Positions 31,413-39,796 of a stretch of 57,335 nt of DNA are shown in pieces. Position 1 is the first letter of the stretch. Each line of letters starts with the position of its first letter. Origin of the DNA: Streptacidiphilus carbonis (GTDB lineage Bacteria; Actinomycetota; Actinomycetes; Streptomycetales; Streptomycetaceae); NCBI RefSeq assembly GCF_000787775.1, contig NZ_BBPM01000021.1, positions 7,977-65,311 of the forward strand, written 5' to 3'. The translations under genes were made by a program, and so were the position numbers. The notes beneath the pieces are model-generated. The model worked only from the letters and a program-made list of their open reading frames with translations. It ran no database searches and had not been told where the DNA came from.

Positions 31413-32579
31413 TCAGGCGACCCGGTAGGCCACGGCGCGCTCCTCGACCAGGCTGAGGCCGTGCCCGGGACGGCCGTCGGCGCCGGGCGTCAGCACACCG
31501 CCGCGGGGGTCGAGGGTGCCGTCGAAGAACAGGTTCTCGATCCGGACGTGGTCGTGGAACCACTCCAGGTGCCGGAACGCGGGGGCGGCGGCCGCCGCGT
31601 GGGCGTGGACGTGTGGGGCGCAATGGCCGGACAGCTGCAGCCCGAGGCCCTCGGCGACCGCCGCGGCGCGCAGCCAGACGGTGATGCCGCCGCAGCGGGT
31701 GGCGTCGGCCTGCAGGCAGTCGACGGCCCCGGCGGCGGCCATCCGGGTGAGATAGGGCAGGTCGTAGCCGTACTCCCCGGCCGCGACGTCGGGCAGCACG
31801 GCCTCGCGGACCGCGCGCAGCCCGGGCAGGTCGTCGGAGGAGACCGGCTCCTCGAACCAGCGGACGTCCTGGTCGGCGAAGGCCGCGGCGACCCGGACCG
31901 CCTGCTTGCCGGTGTAGCCGCCGTTGGCGTCGACATAGAGCTCGCAGTCCGGGCCGACGGCCTCGCGGGCCCGGCGGATCCGGTCCAGGTCGCGGCGCTC
32001 GCAGCCGCCCCAGGACTCGCCGACCTTGATCTTCACCCGGGGTATGCCCTGCCCGTCCGCCCAGCCGCGGAGTTGACGGTCCATCATGGAGTCGTCGTAG
32101 CTGGTGAACCCGCCGCTTCCGTAGACCGCGACCTGTTCGCGGGCCGCGCCCAGCAGCCGCACCAGGGGCAGACCGAGCAGTCGGGCCTTGAGGTCCCACA
32201 AGGCGATGTCCACCGCCGAGACGGCGCCGGCCACCAGTCCGGGCGCGCCGGCGTTGCGGACCGAACGGTGCATGGCCTCGTTGGCGGCCGGGACGTCCAG
32301 CGCGGAGCGGCCCAGCAGCAGCGGGGCCAGTTCGCCGCCGACCACCTCGCGGGTGGCCGGCGCGCCGTAGGTCCAGCCCAGTCCGGCCGTGCCCCCACTC
32401 ACCGCCTGGACCAGGACCATGGTGGTGCTGGTCCAGGCGATGGTGCCGTCGGCCTCCGGGGCGTCGGTGGGGACGGTGTAGACGGCGACGTCGATCCGGT
32501 CGATCGCCGGATCCGGCTTCCCGGTGCGGACCTTGTCCGCGCCGGCGGTGTGCGCGCCGGTGCCGTTCAGGCCGGTCAC
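31413..32579 (-). CDS. Mandelate racemase/muconate lactonising enzyme family (enolase superfamily)
   Basis: A 388-residue enolase-superfamily enzyme. PRVKIKVGE has the KxK base, YVDANGGY, FEEPVSSDD and AAGEYGYD give the three Mg2+ ligands (D, E, E), and LSGHCAPHVHAHAA carries a possible His partner near the C-terminus, the mandelate racemase arrangement. It abstracts a proton alpha to a carboxylate; sugar-acid dehydratase is a likely role, but the substrate is unknown. The GTG start overlaps the stop of the TPP enzyme gene (GTGA), so the two are cotranscribed. AGAAGGA precedes the GTG. Confidence 0.87.
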   Translation of the reverse strand: MTGLNGTGAHTAGADKVRTGKPDPAIDRIDVAVYTVPTDAPEADGTIAWTSTTMVLVQAVSGGTAGLGWTYGAPATREVVGGELAPLLLGRSALDVPAANEAMHRSVRNAGAPGLVAGAVSAVDIALWDLKARLLGLPLVRLLGAAREQVAVYGSGGFTSYDDSMMDRQLRGWADGQGIPRVKIKVGESWGGCERRDLDRIRRAREAVGPDCELYVDANGGYTGKQAVRVAAAFADQDVRWFEEPVSSDDLPGLRAVREAVLPDVAAGEYGYDLPYLTRMAAAGAVDCLQADATRCGGITVWLRAAAVAEGLGLQLSGHCAPHVHAHAAAAAPAFRHLEWFHDHVRIENLFFDGTLDPRGGVLTPGADGRPGHGLSLVEERAVAYRVA

Positions 32580-34432
32580 TGCCCGTCGTCCTTCTGGTCG
32601 GCGTCCTTCCCCCTGCCGTTCCCGGGCAGGAACTCCTGCAGCTTCGCCTTGACGCCCTGCTTGACCATCCCGGCGCGGTCGCTGTCGCCGTGCAGGATGG
32701 AGGAGGCGGTGGCCAGTGCCTGGTCCCAGTCGGCGTGCGGCGGGATCGGCGGGACGGCCGGGTCGGTGCGGAACTCGACGACGCAGGGCCGGTCGGCGGC
32801 CAGGGCCCGCCGCCAGGCGGCCTCGACCTGGTCGGGCTTGTCCACGCTGATGCCCAGCAGCCCGAAGTTCTCGGCGATCCGGGCGTAGGGGACGTCGGGG
32901 ATCTGCTGCGAGGGCAGGAACTGCGGGGCGCCCTCCATGGCCCGCATCTCCCAGCTGACCTGGTTGAGGTCGCGGTTGTTGAGCACGGCGACGACCAGCC
33001 GGGGGTCGTCCCAGTCCTGGTAGTACTTGGCGGCGGTGATCAGCTCGGCCAGCCCGTTCATCTGCATGGCGCCGTCGCCGACGATGGCGATCGCCGGGCG
33101 GTCCGGGTGGGCGAACTTGGCGCCGATGGCGTACGGGACGCCGGGGCCCATGGTGGCCAGCGTGCCGGACAGCGAGCCGCGCATGTCGCCGCGCAGCCGC
33201 AGGTGCCGGGCGTACCAGTTGGCGGAGGAACCCGAGTCGGCGCTGAGCATCACGTTCTCGGGCAGCAGTTCGTCCAGGGCGTGGACCACGTGCTCCGGGT
33301 TGACCGGGTCGGCCTCCAGAGCAGCGCGCCGCTCCATCACCTCCCACCAGCGGGCTGCGTTCTTCTCCACCGTGCTGCGCCAGGCGCGGTCCTCCTTGTG
33401 CTCCAGCAGCGGCACCAGCCGGTCCAGCGTCGCCGCCGAGTCGCCGACCAGGTTCACCTCGAAGGGGTAGCGCAGGCCGACCATGAACGGGTCGATGTCG
33501 ATCTGCACCGCCCTGGCCTGCCCGAACTCCGGCAGGAACTGGGTGTACGGGAAGCTGGAGCCGATCACCAGCAGGGTGTCGCAGTCCCGCATCAGCTCGT
33601 AGGAGGGGCGGGTGCCCAGCAGCCCGATGGAGCCGGTGACGAACGGCAGGGTGTCCGGCAGCACGTCCTTGCCGAGCAGCGCCTTGGCCACGCCCGCGCC
33701 CAGCAGTTCGGCGACCTGCTCGACCTGCGGCCGGGCCCGCCTGGCGCCCTGGCCCAGCAGGATCGCGACCTTCTCACCGGCGTTCAGCACCTCGGCGGCC
33801 CGCTGCAGGTCCTGCTCGTCGGGGACCGGGGTGTAGTGCGGGTGGCCCAGGCTGGAGGGGACCATCTTGAAGGCGTGGGCGGGGGCCTCGTAGTCCAGCT
33901 CCTGCACGTCCGCCGGGATGATCACCGCGGTGACGGTGCGCTTGGCGTAGGCGGTACGCATCGCCCGGTCCAGCACATTGGGCAGCTGCTCCGGGACGGT
34001 CACCATCTCGCAGTACTCGGAGGCGACGTCCTTGTACAGGCTCAGCAGGTCGACCTCCTGCTGGTAGGAGCCGCCCATCGCGCTGCGGTTGGTCTGACCC
34101 ACGATCGCCACCACCGGCACATGGTCGAGCTTGGCGTCGTAGAGGCCGTTGAGCAGGTGGATCGCGCCGGGCCCGGAGGTCGCGGCGCAGACGCCGACCC
34201 TGCCGGAGAACTTGGCGTACCCCACGGCCTCGAAGGCGGCCATCTCCTCGTGCCGGGCCTGGATGAAGCGCGGCCGGTCCTCGGCCCGGCCCCAGGCGGC
34301 CAGCAGGCCGTTGATCCCGTCCCCCGCGTAGGCGAAGACCTGCTCCACGCCCCAGTCCCGCAGTCGGTCCAGTACCTGGTCGGACACTTTCTCTGCCACG
34401 GCAGACTCCACTTCGCTCGGACATGTCGACAT
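32576..34432 (-). CDS. poxB: Pyruvate-oxidase-type thiamine pyrophosphate enzyme
   Basis: A 618-residue TPP enzyme. ARHEEMAAFEAVGYAK contains the cofactor-activating Glu, the centre is the Rossmann-like domain typical of the family, and GDGAMQMNGLAELITAAKYY...VVAVLNN is the TPP motif. The closest types are pyruvate dehydrogenase (quinone)/pyruvate oxidase, with acetolactate synthase-like enzymes as the alternative. PoxB in other bacteria is a stress and stationary-phase enzyme. The C-terminus has a short Lys/Asp/Gln tail. The ATG at 34432 sits in a 12-bp palindrome (34422-34433); the ribosome site is weak. A SigB-like box lies 17 bases upstream. Confidence 0.82.
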   Translation of the reverse strand: MSTCPSEVESAVAEKVSDQVLDRLRDWGVEQVFAYAGDGINGLLAAWGRAEDRPRFIQARHEEMAAFEAVGYAKFSGRVGVCAATSGPGAIHLLNGLYDAKLDHVPVVAIVGQTNRSAMGGSYQQEVDLLSLYKDVASEYCEMVTVPEQLPNVLDRAMRTAYAKRTVTAVIIPADVQELDYEAPAHAFKMVPSSLGHPHYTPVPDEQDLQRAAEVLNAGEKVAILLGQGARRARPQVEQVAELLGAGVAKALLGKDVLPDTLPFVTGSIGLLGTRPSYELMRDCDTLLVIGSSFPYTQFLPEFGQARAVQIDIDPFMVGLRYPFEVNLVGDSAATLDRLVPLLEHKEDRAWRSTVEKNAARWWEVMERRAALEADPVNPEHVVHALDELLPENVMLSADSGSSANWYARHLRLRGDMRGSLSGTLATMGPGVPYAIGAKFAHPDRPAIAIVGDGAMQMNGLAELITAAKYYQDWDDPRLVVAVLNNRDLNQVSWEMRAMEGAPQFLPSQQIPDVPYARIAENFGLLGISVDKPDQVEAAWRRALAADRPCVVEFRTDPAVPPIPPHADWDQALATASSILHGDSDRAGMVKQGVKAKLQEFLPGNGRGKDADQKDDGQ

Positions 34433-34448
34433 GGACTCAACTGATCGC

Positions 34449-34473
34449 CTAGCCGCAGTCGGGAAGACGAAAC
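34449..34473 (-). promoter_or_regulatory. SigB-like promoter box before the TPP enzyme gene
   Basis: GTTT, 15 bases, GGCTAG on the minus strand. The -10 has C instead of G at the third position. It leaves a leader of about 10 bases. Confidence 0.5.
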
Positions 34474-34515
34474 CCCGGTTCCGGGGAGGAACTGTCAGTG
34501 GCTCAGGACGGCGGC

Positions 34516-35475
34516 TCAGGCCGCGGTGAGCCGGGGCAGCACCCGGTCCCGGTAGAAGTCGAAGAAGCCGTGGTAGTCCTGGCCGATCTGGCCGACGAAG
34601 ACCTCGTCGAAACCGGCGTCCACGTACTCCCGCACGGCGGAGACATGCTGCTCGGCGTCGTCGCCGCACACCACCGCGTCGGCCACCTGCTCCTCGGTCA
34701 CCAGCTGCGAGGCCTGTTCGAAGTGCTCAGGCGTCGGCAGCACCTGGGCCAGCTCGCCGGGCAGCAGTTCGGTCGGCCACAGCCGGTGCACGGTCTTCAC
34801 CGCCGTGTCGCGGTCCGGGTTCCAGCACACCTTCAGCCCGCCGAGCACCGGCTTGCCCGTGCCGCCGCCCTCGCGGAACGCGCCGACCAGGTCGGTGTCG
34901 GGCTGCATGGTGACGAAGCCGTCGCCGATCCGCCCGGCCAGTTCGGCGCTGCTCGGGCCGAAGCCGGAGACATGGACGGGCACCGGCCGGCTGGGCGCGG
35001 TGTAGAGCCGGGCGTCCTCGACGGTGTAGTGCCGGCCGTGGTGGCTGATGCGCTCGCCGCTGAACAGGGCGCGCATCACCTCGACGGCCTCCTCCAGCAT
35101 CTCGGCGCGGACGTCGTACTCGGGCCAGCGGTCGCCGAGGATGTGCTCGTTGAGCGCCTCACCGGTTCCGACACCGAGCGCGAACCTTCCCCGGGTGAGC
35201 ACGCTCGACGTGGCCGCCGCCTGGGCGGTCACCGCGGGGTGCAGCCGCACGGTGGGGCAGGTCACCAGGGTGGTCACCGGCAGGTCCGTGGCCTGCGAGA
35301 GGGCCCCGATCATGGACCAGACGAAGGGGCTGCTGCCCTGCTCGTCGTTCCAGGGATGGAAGTGGTCGGAGACCGCCAGGCCGGTGAACCCGGCCTGCTC
35401 GGCCAGCCGGGCCTGTTCCAGCAGCTGGTAGGGGGTGAACTCCTCGCAGGAGAGAAAGAATCCGAAGGAAGTCAT
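34516..35475 (-). CDS. LLM-class F420-dependent oxidoreductase (TIGR03557-like)
   Basis: A 319-residue luciferase-fold enzyme: FFLSCEEFTPYQLLEQARLAEQAGFTGLAVSDHFHPW, FVWSMIGALSQAT, VGTGEALNEHILGDRWPE and VPVHVSGFGPSSAELAGRIGDGFV are typical of the F420 glucose-6-phosphate dehydrogenase-like group, which uses deazaflavin F420 and a conserved His. The substrate is not known; the group is often stress-linked in actinobacteria. GAGAGG lies 7 bases before the ATG. A SigB-like box is upstream. Confidence 0.87.
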   Translation of the reverse strand: MTSFGFFLSCEEFTPYQLLEQARLAEQAGFTGLAVSDHFHPWNDEQGSSPFVWSMIGALSQATDLPVTTLVTCPTVRLHPAVTAQAAATSSVLTRGRFALGVGTGEALNEHILGDRWPEYDVRAEMLEEAVEVMRALFSGERISHHGRHYTVEDARLYTAPSRPVPVHVSGFGPSSAELAGRIGDGFVTMQPDTDLVGAFREGGGTGKPVLGGLKVCWNPDRDTAVKTVHRLWPTELLPGELAQVLPTPEHFEQASQLVTEEQVADAVVCGDDAEQHVSAVREYVDAGFDEVFVGQIGQDYHGFFDFYRDRVLPRLTAA

Positions 35476-35515
35476 CGCAGCACCTCTCACTCGGCCCACA
35501 GCCTTCACGGATCGG

Positions 35516-35541
35516 CTAGCCGCGATCCGGCCCGCGGAAAC
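35516..35541 (-). promoter_or_regulatory. SigB-like promoter box before the F420 oxidoreductase gene
   Basis: GTTT, 16 bases, GGCTAG on the minus strand, 41 bases upstream of the ATG. It repeats the GGCTAG variant seen before the TPP enzyme. Confidence 0.5.
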
Positions 35542-35542
35542 C

Positions 35543-35830
35543 TCACCGGCCGTGAGGGGCTTCGCCCGGAGTGCCGGGCGGGGCGGCCCAGGAGCCGGAG
35601 TCCGGGGCGGCACGGTCCGCGGTCGCTTCCGGGTCGGTCGCCGACGGCGATTCGCCGAGGTCGCGTGCGACGGGGAGCGGCGCGGGCTCGCGCTCACGCC
35701 GGCGGGAGCCCCACACGAACGCGCCGATCAGAATGACAACGACGACGATTCCGATGATCAGGGCGATGATCCCGCCGGAACCGCTGGTGGAGGCTGCAAG
35801 GACGGCGTCTGCACTCATGGCGGTGTTCAT
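35543..35830 (-). CDS. Small single-pass membrane protein (DUF6479-like)
   Basis: A 95-residue protein with a short outer N-terminus, one strong membrane helix (GGIIALIIGIVVVVILIGAFVWG), a stop-transfer RRRERE and a Pro/Ala/Asp-rich cytoplasmic tail. I associate this shape with DUF6479, of unknown role. There are two possible starts, 35830 and 35818, neither with a clear ribosome site. A SigB-like box sits just upstream. Confidence 0.65.
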   Translation of the reverse strand: MNTAMSADAVLAASTSGSGGIIALIIGIVVVVILIGAFVWGSRRREREPAPLPVARDLGESPSATDPEATADRAAPDSGSWAAPPGTPGEAPHGR

Positions 35831-35839
35831 GGTCGGCGT

Positions 35840-35863
35840 CTACCCCGCGCAGCCGCGCGAACC
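35840..35863 (-). promoter_or_regulatory. SigB-like promoter box before the small membrane protein gene
   Basis: GGTT, 14 bases, GGGTAG on the minus strand, 10 bases upstream of the first ATG, so the leader would be very short. Confidence 0.5.
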
Positions 35864-35912
35864 ATGGTCCGTTCGGGTGCATCGGACGGGTCGGATCGGG
35901 CACGCGCCGCCC

Positions 35913-36743
35913 ATGGGCATCATTCTGGTGGGCACCGCCGGCTGGGCGGACCGTGAGCTGACCGCGTCGGGCTGGTACCCGCCGGGGACCCGGACCCCGG
36001 CGCAGCGGCTGGCCCACTACGCGAGCCGCTTCGGCCTGGTGGAGGCCGACTCGCCGTACTACGCCATCCCCACGCCCGCCGTGGTCCAGCGCTGGGCCGA
36101 CAGCACCCCCGACGGGTTCGTGATGGACGTCAAGGCGTTCTCGGCGCTCACCGGCCATCCGGGCCGGGTGCATCCGCGCGACCCCGAGCTCGCCTGGCAG
36201 CGGTTCCACGAGGCGCTGGCGCCGTTGCGGACGGCCGGCAGGATGGGCCGGGTGCTGCTCCAGTTCCCGCCCTGGTGCACCGCGGGACCGCACTGGGAGC
36301 AGCGGGTGGGAGAGGCCCTGGACCGCTGTCGTCCGCTGCCCGCCGCCGTCGAGTTCCGCCACCCGTCCTGGTTCGCGGACCCGCAGCGCCGGGGCAGGAC
36401 GCTCGAGTACCTGCGGTCGCGGGACGCAGCCCATGTCTGCGTCGACATGCCGAAGGGGCATCCGGGAGCGGTCCCGCCGCTCCTCGCAGCGACCTCGTCG
36501 ACGGCCGTGGTCCGACTGCACGGGCACAGCGAGGACTGGATCGGCGGGAGCAAGGAGGACCGGTTCCGCTACACCTACTCGGACCGGGAACTCGCGCTCT
36601 GGGCCGACCGGCTCTCGGAACTGGCGGCGCAGGCCGACGAGGTCCACGCGGTGCTCAACACCTGCTGCGCGGGCGAGGCGCAGCGCGCCGCGGAGGCCCT
36701 GCGACGGCTGCTGCCCGCCCATGGATCGGCGTCGGCAGGGTAG
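35913..36743 (+). CDS. DUF72-family protein
   Basis: A 276-residue TIM-barrel-like DUF72 protein: VGTAGWADRELTASGWYPPG, RLAHYASRFGLVEADSPYYAIPT, VEFRHPSWF and VVRLHG are the family landmarks in order. The biochemical role is unknown; it is often near stress or iron genes. It is divergent from the small membrane protein, with 82 bases between starts. Confidence 0.85.
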   Translation: MGIILVGTAGWADRELTASGWYPPGTRTPAQRLAHYASRFGLVEADSPYYAIPTPAVVQRWADSTPDGFVMDVKAFSALTGHPGRVHPRDPELAWQRFHEALAPLRTAGRMGRVLLQFPPWCTAGPHWEQRVGEALDRCRPLPAAVEFRHPSWFADPQRRGRTLEYLRSRDAAHVCVDMPKGHPGAVPPLLAATSSTAVVRLHGHSEDWIGGSKEDRFRYTYSDRELALWADRLSELAAQADEVHAVLNTCCAGEAQRAAEALRRLLPAHGSASAG

Positions 36744-36784
36744 GCGTCGGTGGCATACAGCTCCGACAGTGGAGGATGAGGGCA

Positions 36785-36967
36785 GTGACGCGGGAGAACC
36801 CCTCAGCGGGTGAGGAAGTCGTCGTACACCGCGAGTCGGCCGAGCGGGCCGCGGAACGCGGCACCGTGGTGGGGGTGCGGAGGGACGGGCGGTTGCGGGT
36901 GCGATTCGCCGACGGTCACTGCGGCACCTGCGACGCGCGCGACGTGGCATCGCTGCGCGCGGCCTGA
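36785..36967 (+). CDS. Small SH3-like hypothetical protein
   Basis: A 60-residue product, VTRENPSAGEEVVVHRESAERAAERGTVVGVRRDGRLRVRFADGHCGTCD..., with the alternating strands of a small beta-barrel, similar in style to DUF1918 proteins but not a clear member. GGAGG lies 9 bases before the GTG; an ATG at 36776 directly touches the purine run and is unlikely. It follows the DUF72 gene by 41 bases and may be cotranscribed. Confidence 0.55.
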   Translation: MTRENPSAGEEVVVHRESAERAAERGTVVGVRRDGRLRVRFADGHCGTCDARDVASLRAA

Positions 36968-36984
36968 TCGGCGCCGACGCCCGG

Positions 36985-37029
36985 TCACAGCTTGACGTCT
37001 CACAGCCTGACGCCTCACAGCTTGACTTC
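36985..37029. repeat. Three 15-bp tandem copies spanning the isochorismatase stop codon
   Basis: Contiguous copies TCACAGCTTGACGTC, TCACAGCCTGACGCC and TCACAGCTTGACTTC. On the minus strand each copy encodes three or four residues then TGA; the first copy read is the real end (EVKL-stop), and the next two lie after the stop in the same frame. Confidence 0.85.
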
Positions 37030-37554
37030 CGAGGCCGTCTCCAGGCGGGCGTCCATGTTGCGTTCCATCATCCGCAGGGCGGCGTCGGCCAGGTCGGCGT
37101 GGATGTGGGCCACGGCGTCCCGCACCACGGTCACCTCGTAGTGGCGGATGTGCGCGTCCAGGGCCGAGTAGAGCACGCACTGCTCGGTGACCTGTCCGCA
37201 CATCACCAGACGGTGGATGCCGTTCTGCTGCAGGAGGTAGTCCAGCGGGGTCTGGAAGAAGATCGAGTGGCGGGCCTTGACCACGAACAGCGACTGCTCG
37301 TCCGGGCGCACCGGTTCCACCAGGTCGGCGTGGCGGCCGTGGAGGGCGGGCTCCAGGATCTCGTCGTGCTGCGAACGCCAGCGGCCGAAGTTGTCGTTGA
37401 CGTAGATGACGTCCACGCCGCTGTGCCGGGCCCGCCGGATCAGCGTGCGGACGTTGGGCAGGACCTCGCGGACCGAGGGGACCAGGGCTTCGGCGTCGGC
37501 GTGTTCATACGTGTTGATCATGTCGATGACGATGACGGCGGTGTCCTGGTGCAC
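37015..37554 (-). CDS. Isochorismatase-family cysteine hydrolase
   Basis: A 179-residue protein. IVIDMIN (Asp11), VVKARHSIFF (Lys) and VTEQCV (Cys) form the Asp-Lys-Cys triad of the nicotinamidase/isochorismatase superfamily. The amide substrate cannot be told. The GTG at 37554 is 7 bases from the HAD stop, with GAGGG 12 bases upstream, so the three genes Dps-HAD-isochorismatase form an operon. Its 3' end is repeated twice more in tandem. Confidence 0.87.
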   Translation of the reverse strand: MHQDTAVIVIDMINTYEHADAEALVPSVREVLPNVRTLIRRARHSGVDVIYVNDNFGRWRSQHDEILEPALHGRHADLVEPVRPDEQSLFVVKARHSIFFQTPLDYLLQQNGIHRLVMCGQVTEQCVLYSALDAHIRHYEVTVVRDAVAHIHADLADAALRMMERNMDARLETASEVKL

Positions 37555-37561
37555 AGGGACA

Positions 37562-38254
37562 CTATCCCTCGGCGGGACCGAGCGCGCTCGCGTCCAGGCG
37601 GGCCGCCAGTTCGGCCGGGTCCTGGTAGACCTCGTCGGCTCCCGCCTCCAGCAGTTCGGCCCGGCTGACGCCGCCGGTGAGCACGCCGACGCAGCGGACC
37701 CCGCTGCGGTGCGCCGCCTCCACGTCCCACGGCGTGTCGCCGACGAACACCGCGCGGCCGGCCGGCACCCCGGCCTTGGCGAGGGCCTGCTCGACCAGGT
37801 CGGGTGCCGGCTTGGCGGTGTCCACGTCGTCGGCGTTCACCGCGTCGGCGATGGCGTCGTCCGCGTCCAGCACCTTGCGCAGGACCTGCAGCTCCTCCTG
37901 CTTCGCCGAGGTCGCCAGCACCACGGTCCAGCCCCGCTCGGCGCAGGCCCGCAGCAGCCGGGCCGCACCGGGCAGCGGCTGCAGCGAGGGCCAGTAGGCG
38001 GCGTAGAGGGCGCTGTGGGCGTCGGACAGGGCGGTGTCGCGGTCCTTGTCCCGTTCCTCGCCCAGCAGCCGGTCCAACAGCTGCTCGGTGCCCAGGCCCA
38101 CCGCCCGGTGCACCCGGGCCATCGGGACGACGTGCCCGGCCTGGCGCAGCGCCTCCCACCAGGTGACCGCGTGCAGGTAGGAGGTGTCCACCAGGGTGCC
38201 GTCCACGTCGAGGAGGACGGCGCGGTCGCGCCCTCCGGACGCCGCCCCGGTCAC
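37562..38254 (-). CDS. HAD-family phosphatase
   Basis: A 230-residue HAD hydrolase of the beta-phosphoglucomutase/phosphoglycolate type: LLDVDGTLVDTSYLH (DxDGT), VVLATSAKQ (motif II), KPAPDL (motif III Lys) and FVGDTPWDVEAA (motif IV). The helical cap lies between motif I and II. Substrate unknown. The GTG overlaps the Dps stop (GTGA). Confidence 0.88.
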   Translation of the reverse strand: MTGAASGGRDRAVLLDVDGTLVDTSYLHAVTWWEALRQAGHVVPMARVHRAVGLGTEQLLDRLLGEERDKDRDTALSDAHSALYAAYWPSLQPLPGAARLLRACAERGWTVVLATSAKQEELQVLRKVLDADDAIADAVNADDVDTAKPAPDLVEQALAKAGVPAGRAVFVGDTPWDVEAAHRSGVRCVGVLTGGVSRAELLEAGADEVYQDPAELAARLDASALGPAEG

Positions 38255-38817
38255 TTCTTGCGGCCCTTCGAGGCCGTCGTCGTCCGCTTCGCCGCCGGGG
38301 GGTTCTTCGCCGGGGCGTCCGTCAGGGCGCCGCCGGCCGTCTCGTGGTGGGCGCGGACGAACCAGTGGAACTGTTCGAGGCCGTGCAGCTGGCCGATGAG
38401 CATGTCCTGGGTGACCGGGTCGGCGGACCCGGTTGCCTCGGCGGCCCTGCGGTGGTCCTGGATGATGCCGTTGTAGACGTGGTCGAGCGCCACCAGGTGC
38501 TCCTGGGCGTCGGCGCGGCCCAGCTTGTAGTTGTCCCAGGTCCGCTCGGCGACCAGGGTGCCGGGGGTGCCGTCGGGGGAGCCGCCCAGGGTGGCGATGC
38601 GCTCCGCGGTCTCGTCGACCATCGCGCGCACGGCCTCGACCTGCGGGTCGATCATCGTGTGGACCGCGATGAAGTGCGGCCCCACCACGTTCCAGTGCAC
38701 ATGCTTCAGGGTCAGCGCCAGGTCGTTGAGCGCGTGCAGCCGCTGCTGCAGCCGGTCGATGACCTGGCCGGCGTCGGCGGGAGTGATACCGGGGACGGTG
38801 TACCGGGGAGTGCTCAT
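38251..38817 (-). CDS. dps: Dps-type DNA-protecting ferritin-like protein
   Basis: A 188-residue Dps: LTLKHVHWNVVGPHFIAVHTMIDPQ and AVRAMVDETAERIATLG contain the inter-subunit ferroxidase His/Asp/Glu residues (H-x11-H-x3-D, DETAER). The C-terminus is long and basic (KRTTTASKGRKK), probably for DNA binding. It sequesters iron and protects DNA during oxidative stress. It heads an operon with the HAD and isochorismatase genes, and a GGAT-N15-GGGAAG box lies about 45 bases upstream. Confidence 0.9.
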   Translation of the reverse strand: MSTPRYTVPGITPADAGQVIDRLQQRLHALNDLALTLKHVHWNVVGPHFIAVHTMIDPQVEAVRAMVDETAERIATLGGSPDGTPGTLVAERTWDNYKLGRADAQEHLVALDHVYNGIIQDHRRAAEATGSADPVTQDMLIGQLHGLEQFHWFVRAHHETAGGALTDAPAKNPPAAKRTTTASKGRKK

Positions 38818-38859
38818 CTCGCTTCGCTCTCTGTGCGGTGAAGGTCCTGTCGCGGTCGC

Positions 38860-38884
38860 CTTCCCGGTTTCACCGGAAGCATCC
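38860..38884 (-). promoter_or_regulatory. SigB-like promoter box before dps
   Basis: GGAT, 15 bases, GGGAAG on the minus strand. The -10 uses the GGGAAG variant also seen before the antiporter operon and aconitase gene. Confidence 0.45.
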
Positions 38885-38970
38885 CGACTCCTCCGTATGG
38901 CCGAAGTCCGGGGCGACACTGTGCGGCTGCGCGGCCGACCGGTCGCGGTCCGTTAGCTTCATGCTGCGGC

Positions 38971-38994
38971 GTTTGGTTCCGGGGCGCGGGGAAG
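38971..38994 (+). promoter_or_regulatory. SigB-like promoter box before the Mrp operon
   Basis: GTTT, 14 bases, GGGAAG. The bases GGGAAGACGCATCC recur at 43444-43457 before the aconitase gene. Confidence 0.5.
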
Positions 38995-39043
38995 ACGCAT
39001 CCCGCCCGCACCGCCGGGAAGGGGCGCACCGAGGAGGGAACCG

Positions 39044-39532
39044 ATGCCGAGAACGGGGCCGCGTGTGCTCGTCGAACTGCTCTCCTGGTGGGCCCTGCTG
39101 TTCGCGCTGTACCTGGTGTTCATCAGTACGGTGTCCGTCCTCGAACTGGCCGTCGGCGCCGGGGGCTCCGGACTGGCGGCGGTCGGCGCGTGGGCGGTGC
39201 ACCGTGCGGCGCGGCCGGTAGCCGGACCCGCCGCGCAGTGCGGCGCCGCGCTGTGGACCTGGCCCGGGACGCTGGTGGTCGAGACCGTGCGGCTGGCCGG
39301 CCTGACCGTGGCCGCTCTGCGCGGACGGGACGCCGCGGGCCGGTTCCGGACCGTCCGGCTGCGTCCGGGAGTGGGGGCCGCCTGGGCCTGCGCGCTGGTG
39401 TCGGGAACGCCGGGCGGCTGTGTGGTCGAGGTGGAGGGAACCGACGGCGCGCCGCCGCTGGTGCGGATCCACGCGCTGTTCCCGGGGCGCTCGCGGCTGG
39501 AGGACGTGCTCACCGAGGAGGACGGCGCATGA
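39044..39532 (+). CDS. mrpE: Na+/H+ antiporter subunit E (MrpE/MbhA-like)
   Basis: A 162-residue MnhE-family protein with two N-terminal membrane helices (WWALLFALYLVFISTVSVLELAVG) and a cytoplasmic domain that ends in HALFPGRSRLEDVL. It is the first gene of the antiporter operon. GGAGGG precedes the ATG, which overlaps nothing upstream; its own end overlaps mrpF (ATGA). Confidence 0.85.
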   Translation: MPRTGPRVLVELLSWWALLFALYLVFISTVSVLELAVGAGGSGLAAVGAWAVHRAARPVAGPAAQCGAALWTWPGTLVVETVRLAGLTVAALRGRDAAGRFRTVRLRPGVGAAWACALVSGTPGGCVVEVEGTDGAPPLVRIHALFPGRSRLEDVLTEEDGA

Positions 39533-39795
39533 ACGCCTGGCTGGTCGCTGCCGCGGTGCTGATCCCCGGGGGCCTGGCCCCCTGCGTCTGGGCGGCCTGC
39601 CGGGGGCCGGCCGTGCGGCGGCTGGTCGGCGCCAACCTTGCCTCGGTGCTGACCTGCGTCTTGTTCCTGCTACTGGCCCAGGGCTTCGGCCGTTCCTCCT
39701 CGTACACCGACCTCGCGCTGGTGCTGGCCGTGCTCGGCCCGGTCGGCACGCTGGTGTTCACCCGGCTGCTGGCCCCCGAACCCGGGGAGGGCTGA
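39529..39795 (+). CDS. mrpF: Na+/H+ antiporter subunit F (MrpF/MbhB-like)
   Basis: An 88-residue protein with three hydrophobic helices; GRSSSYTDLALVLAVLGPVGTLVFTRLL is the conserved third-helix region (YxDxALVxAxLxFxGTxxF) of the MrpF family. It starts in a 4-base overlap with mrpE and ends 1 base before mrpG. Confidence 0.82.
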   Translation: MNAWLVAAAVLIPGGLAPCVWAACRGPAVRRLVGANLASVLTCVLFLLLAQGFGRSSSYTDLALVLAVLGPVGTLVFTRLLAPEPGEG

Positions 39796-39796
39796 G

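Noticed and set aside
36738-36743. GGGTAG at the DUF72 stop as a promoter for the small SH3-like gene
   Set aside because: It coincides with the TAG stop codon and no matching -35 was found.
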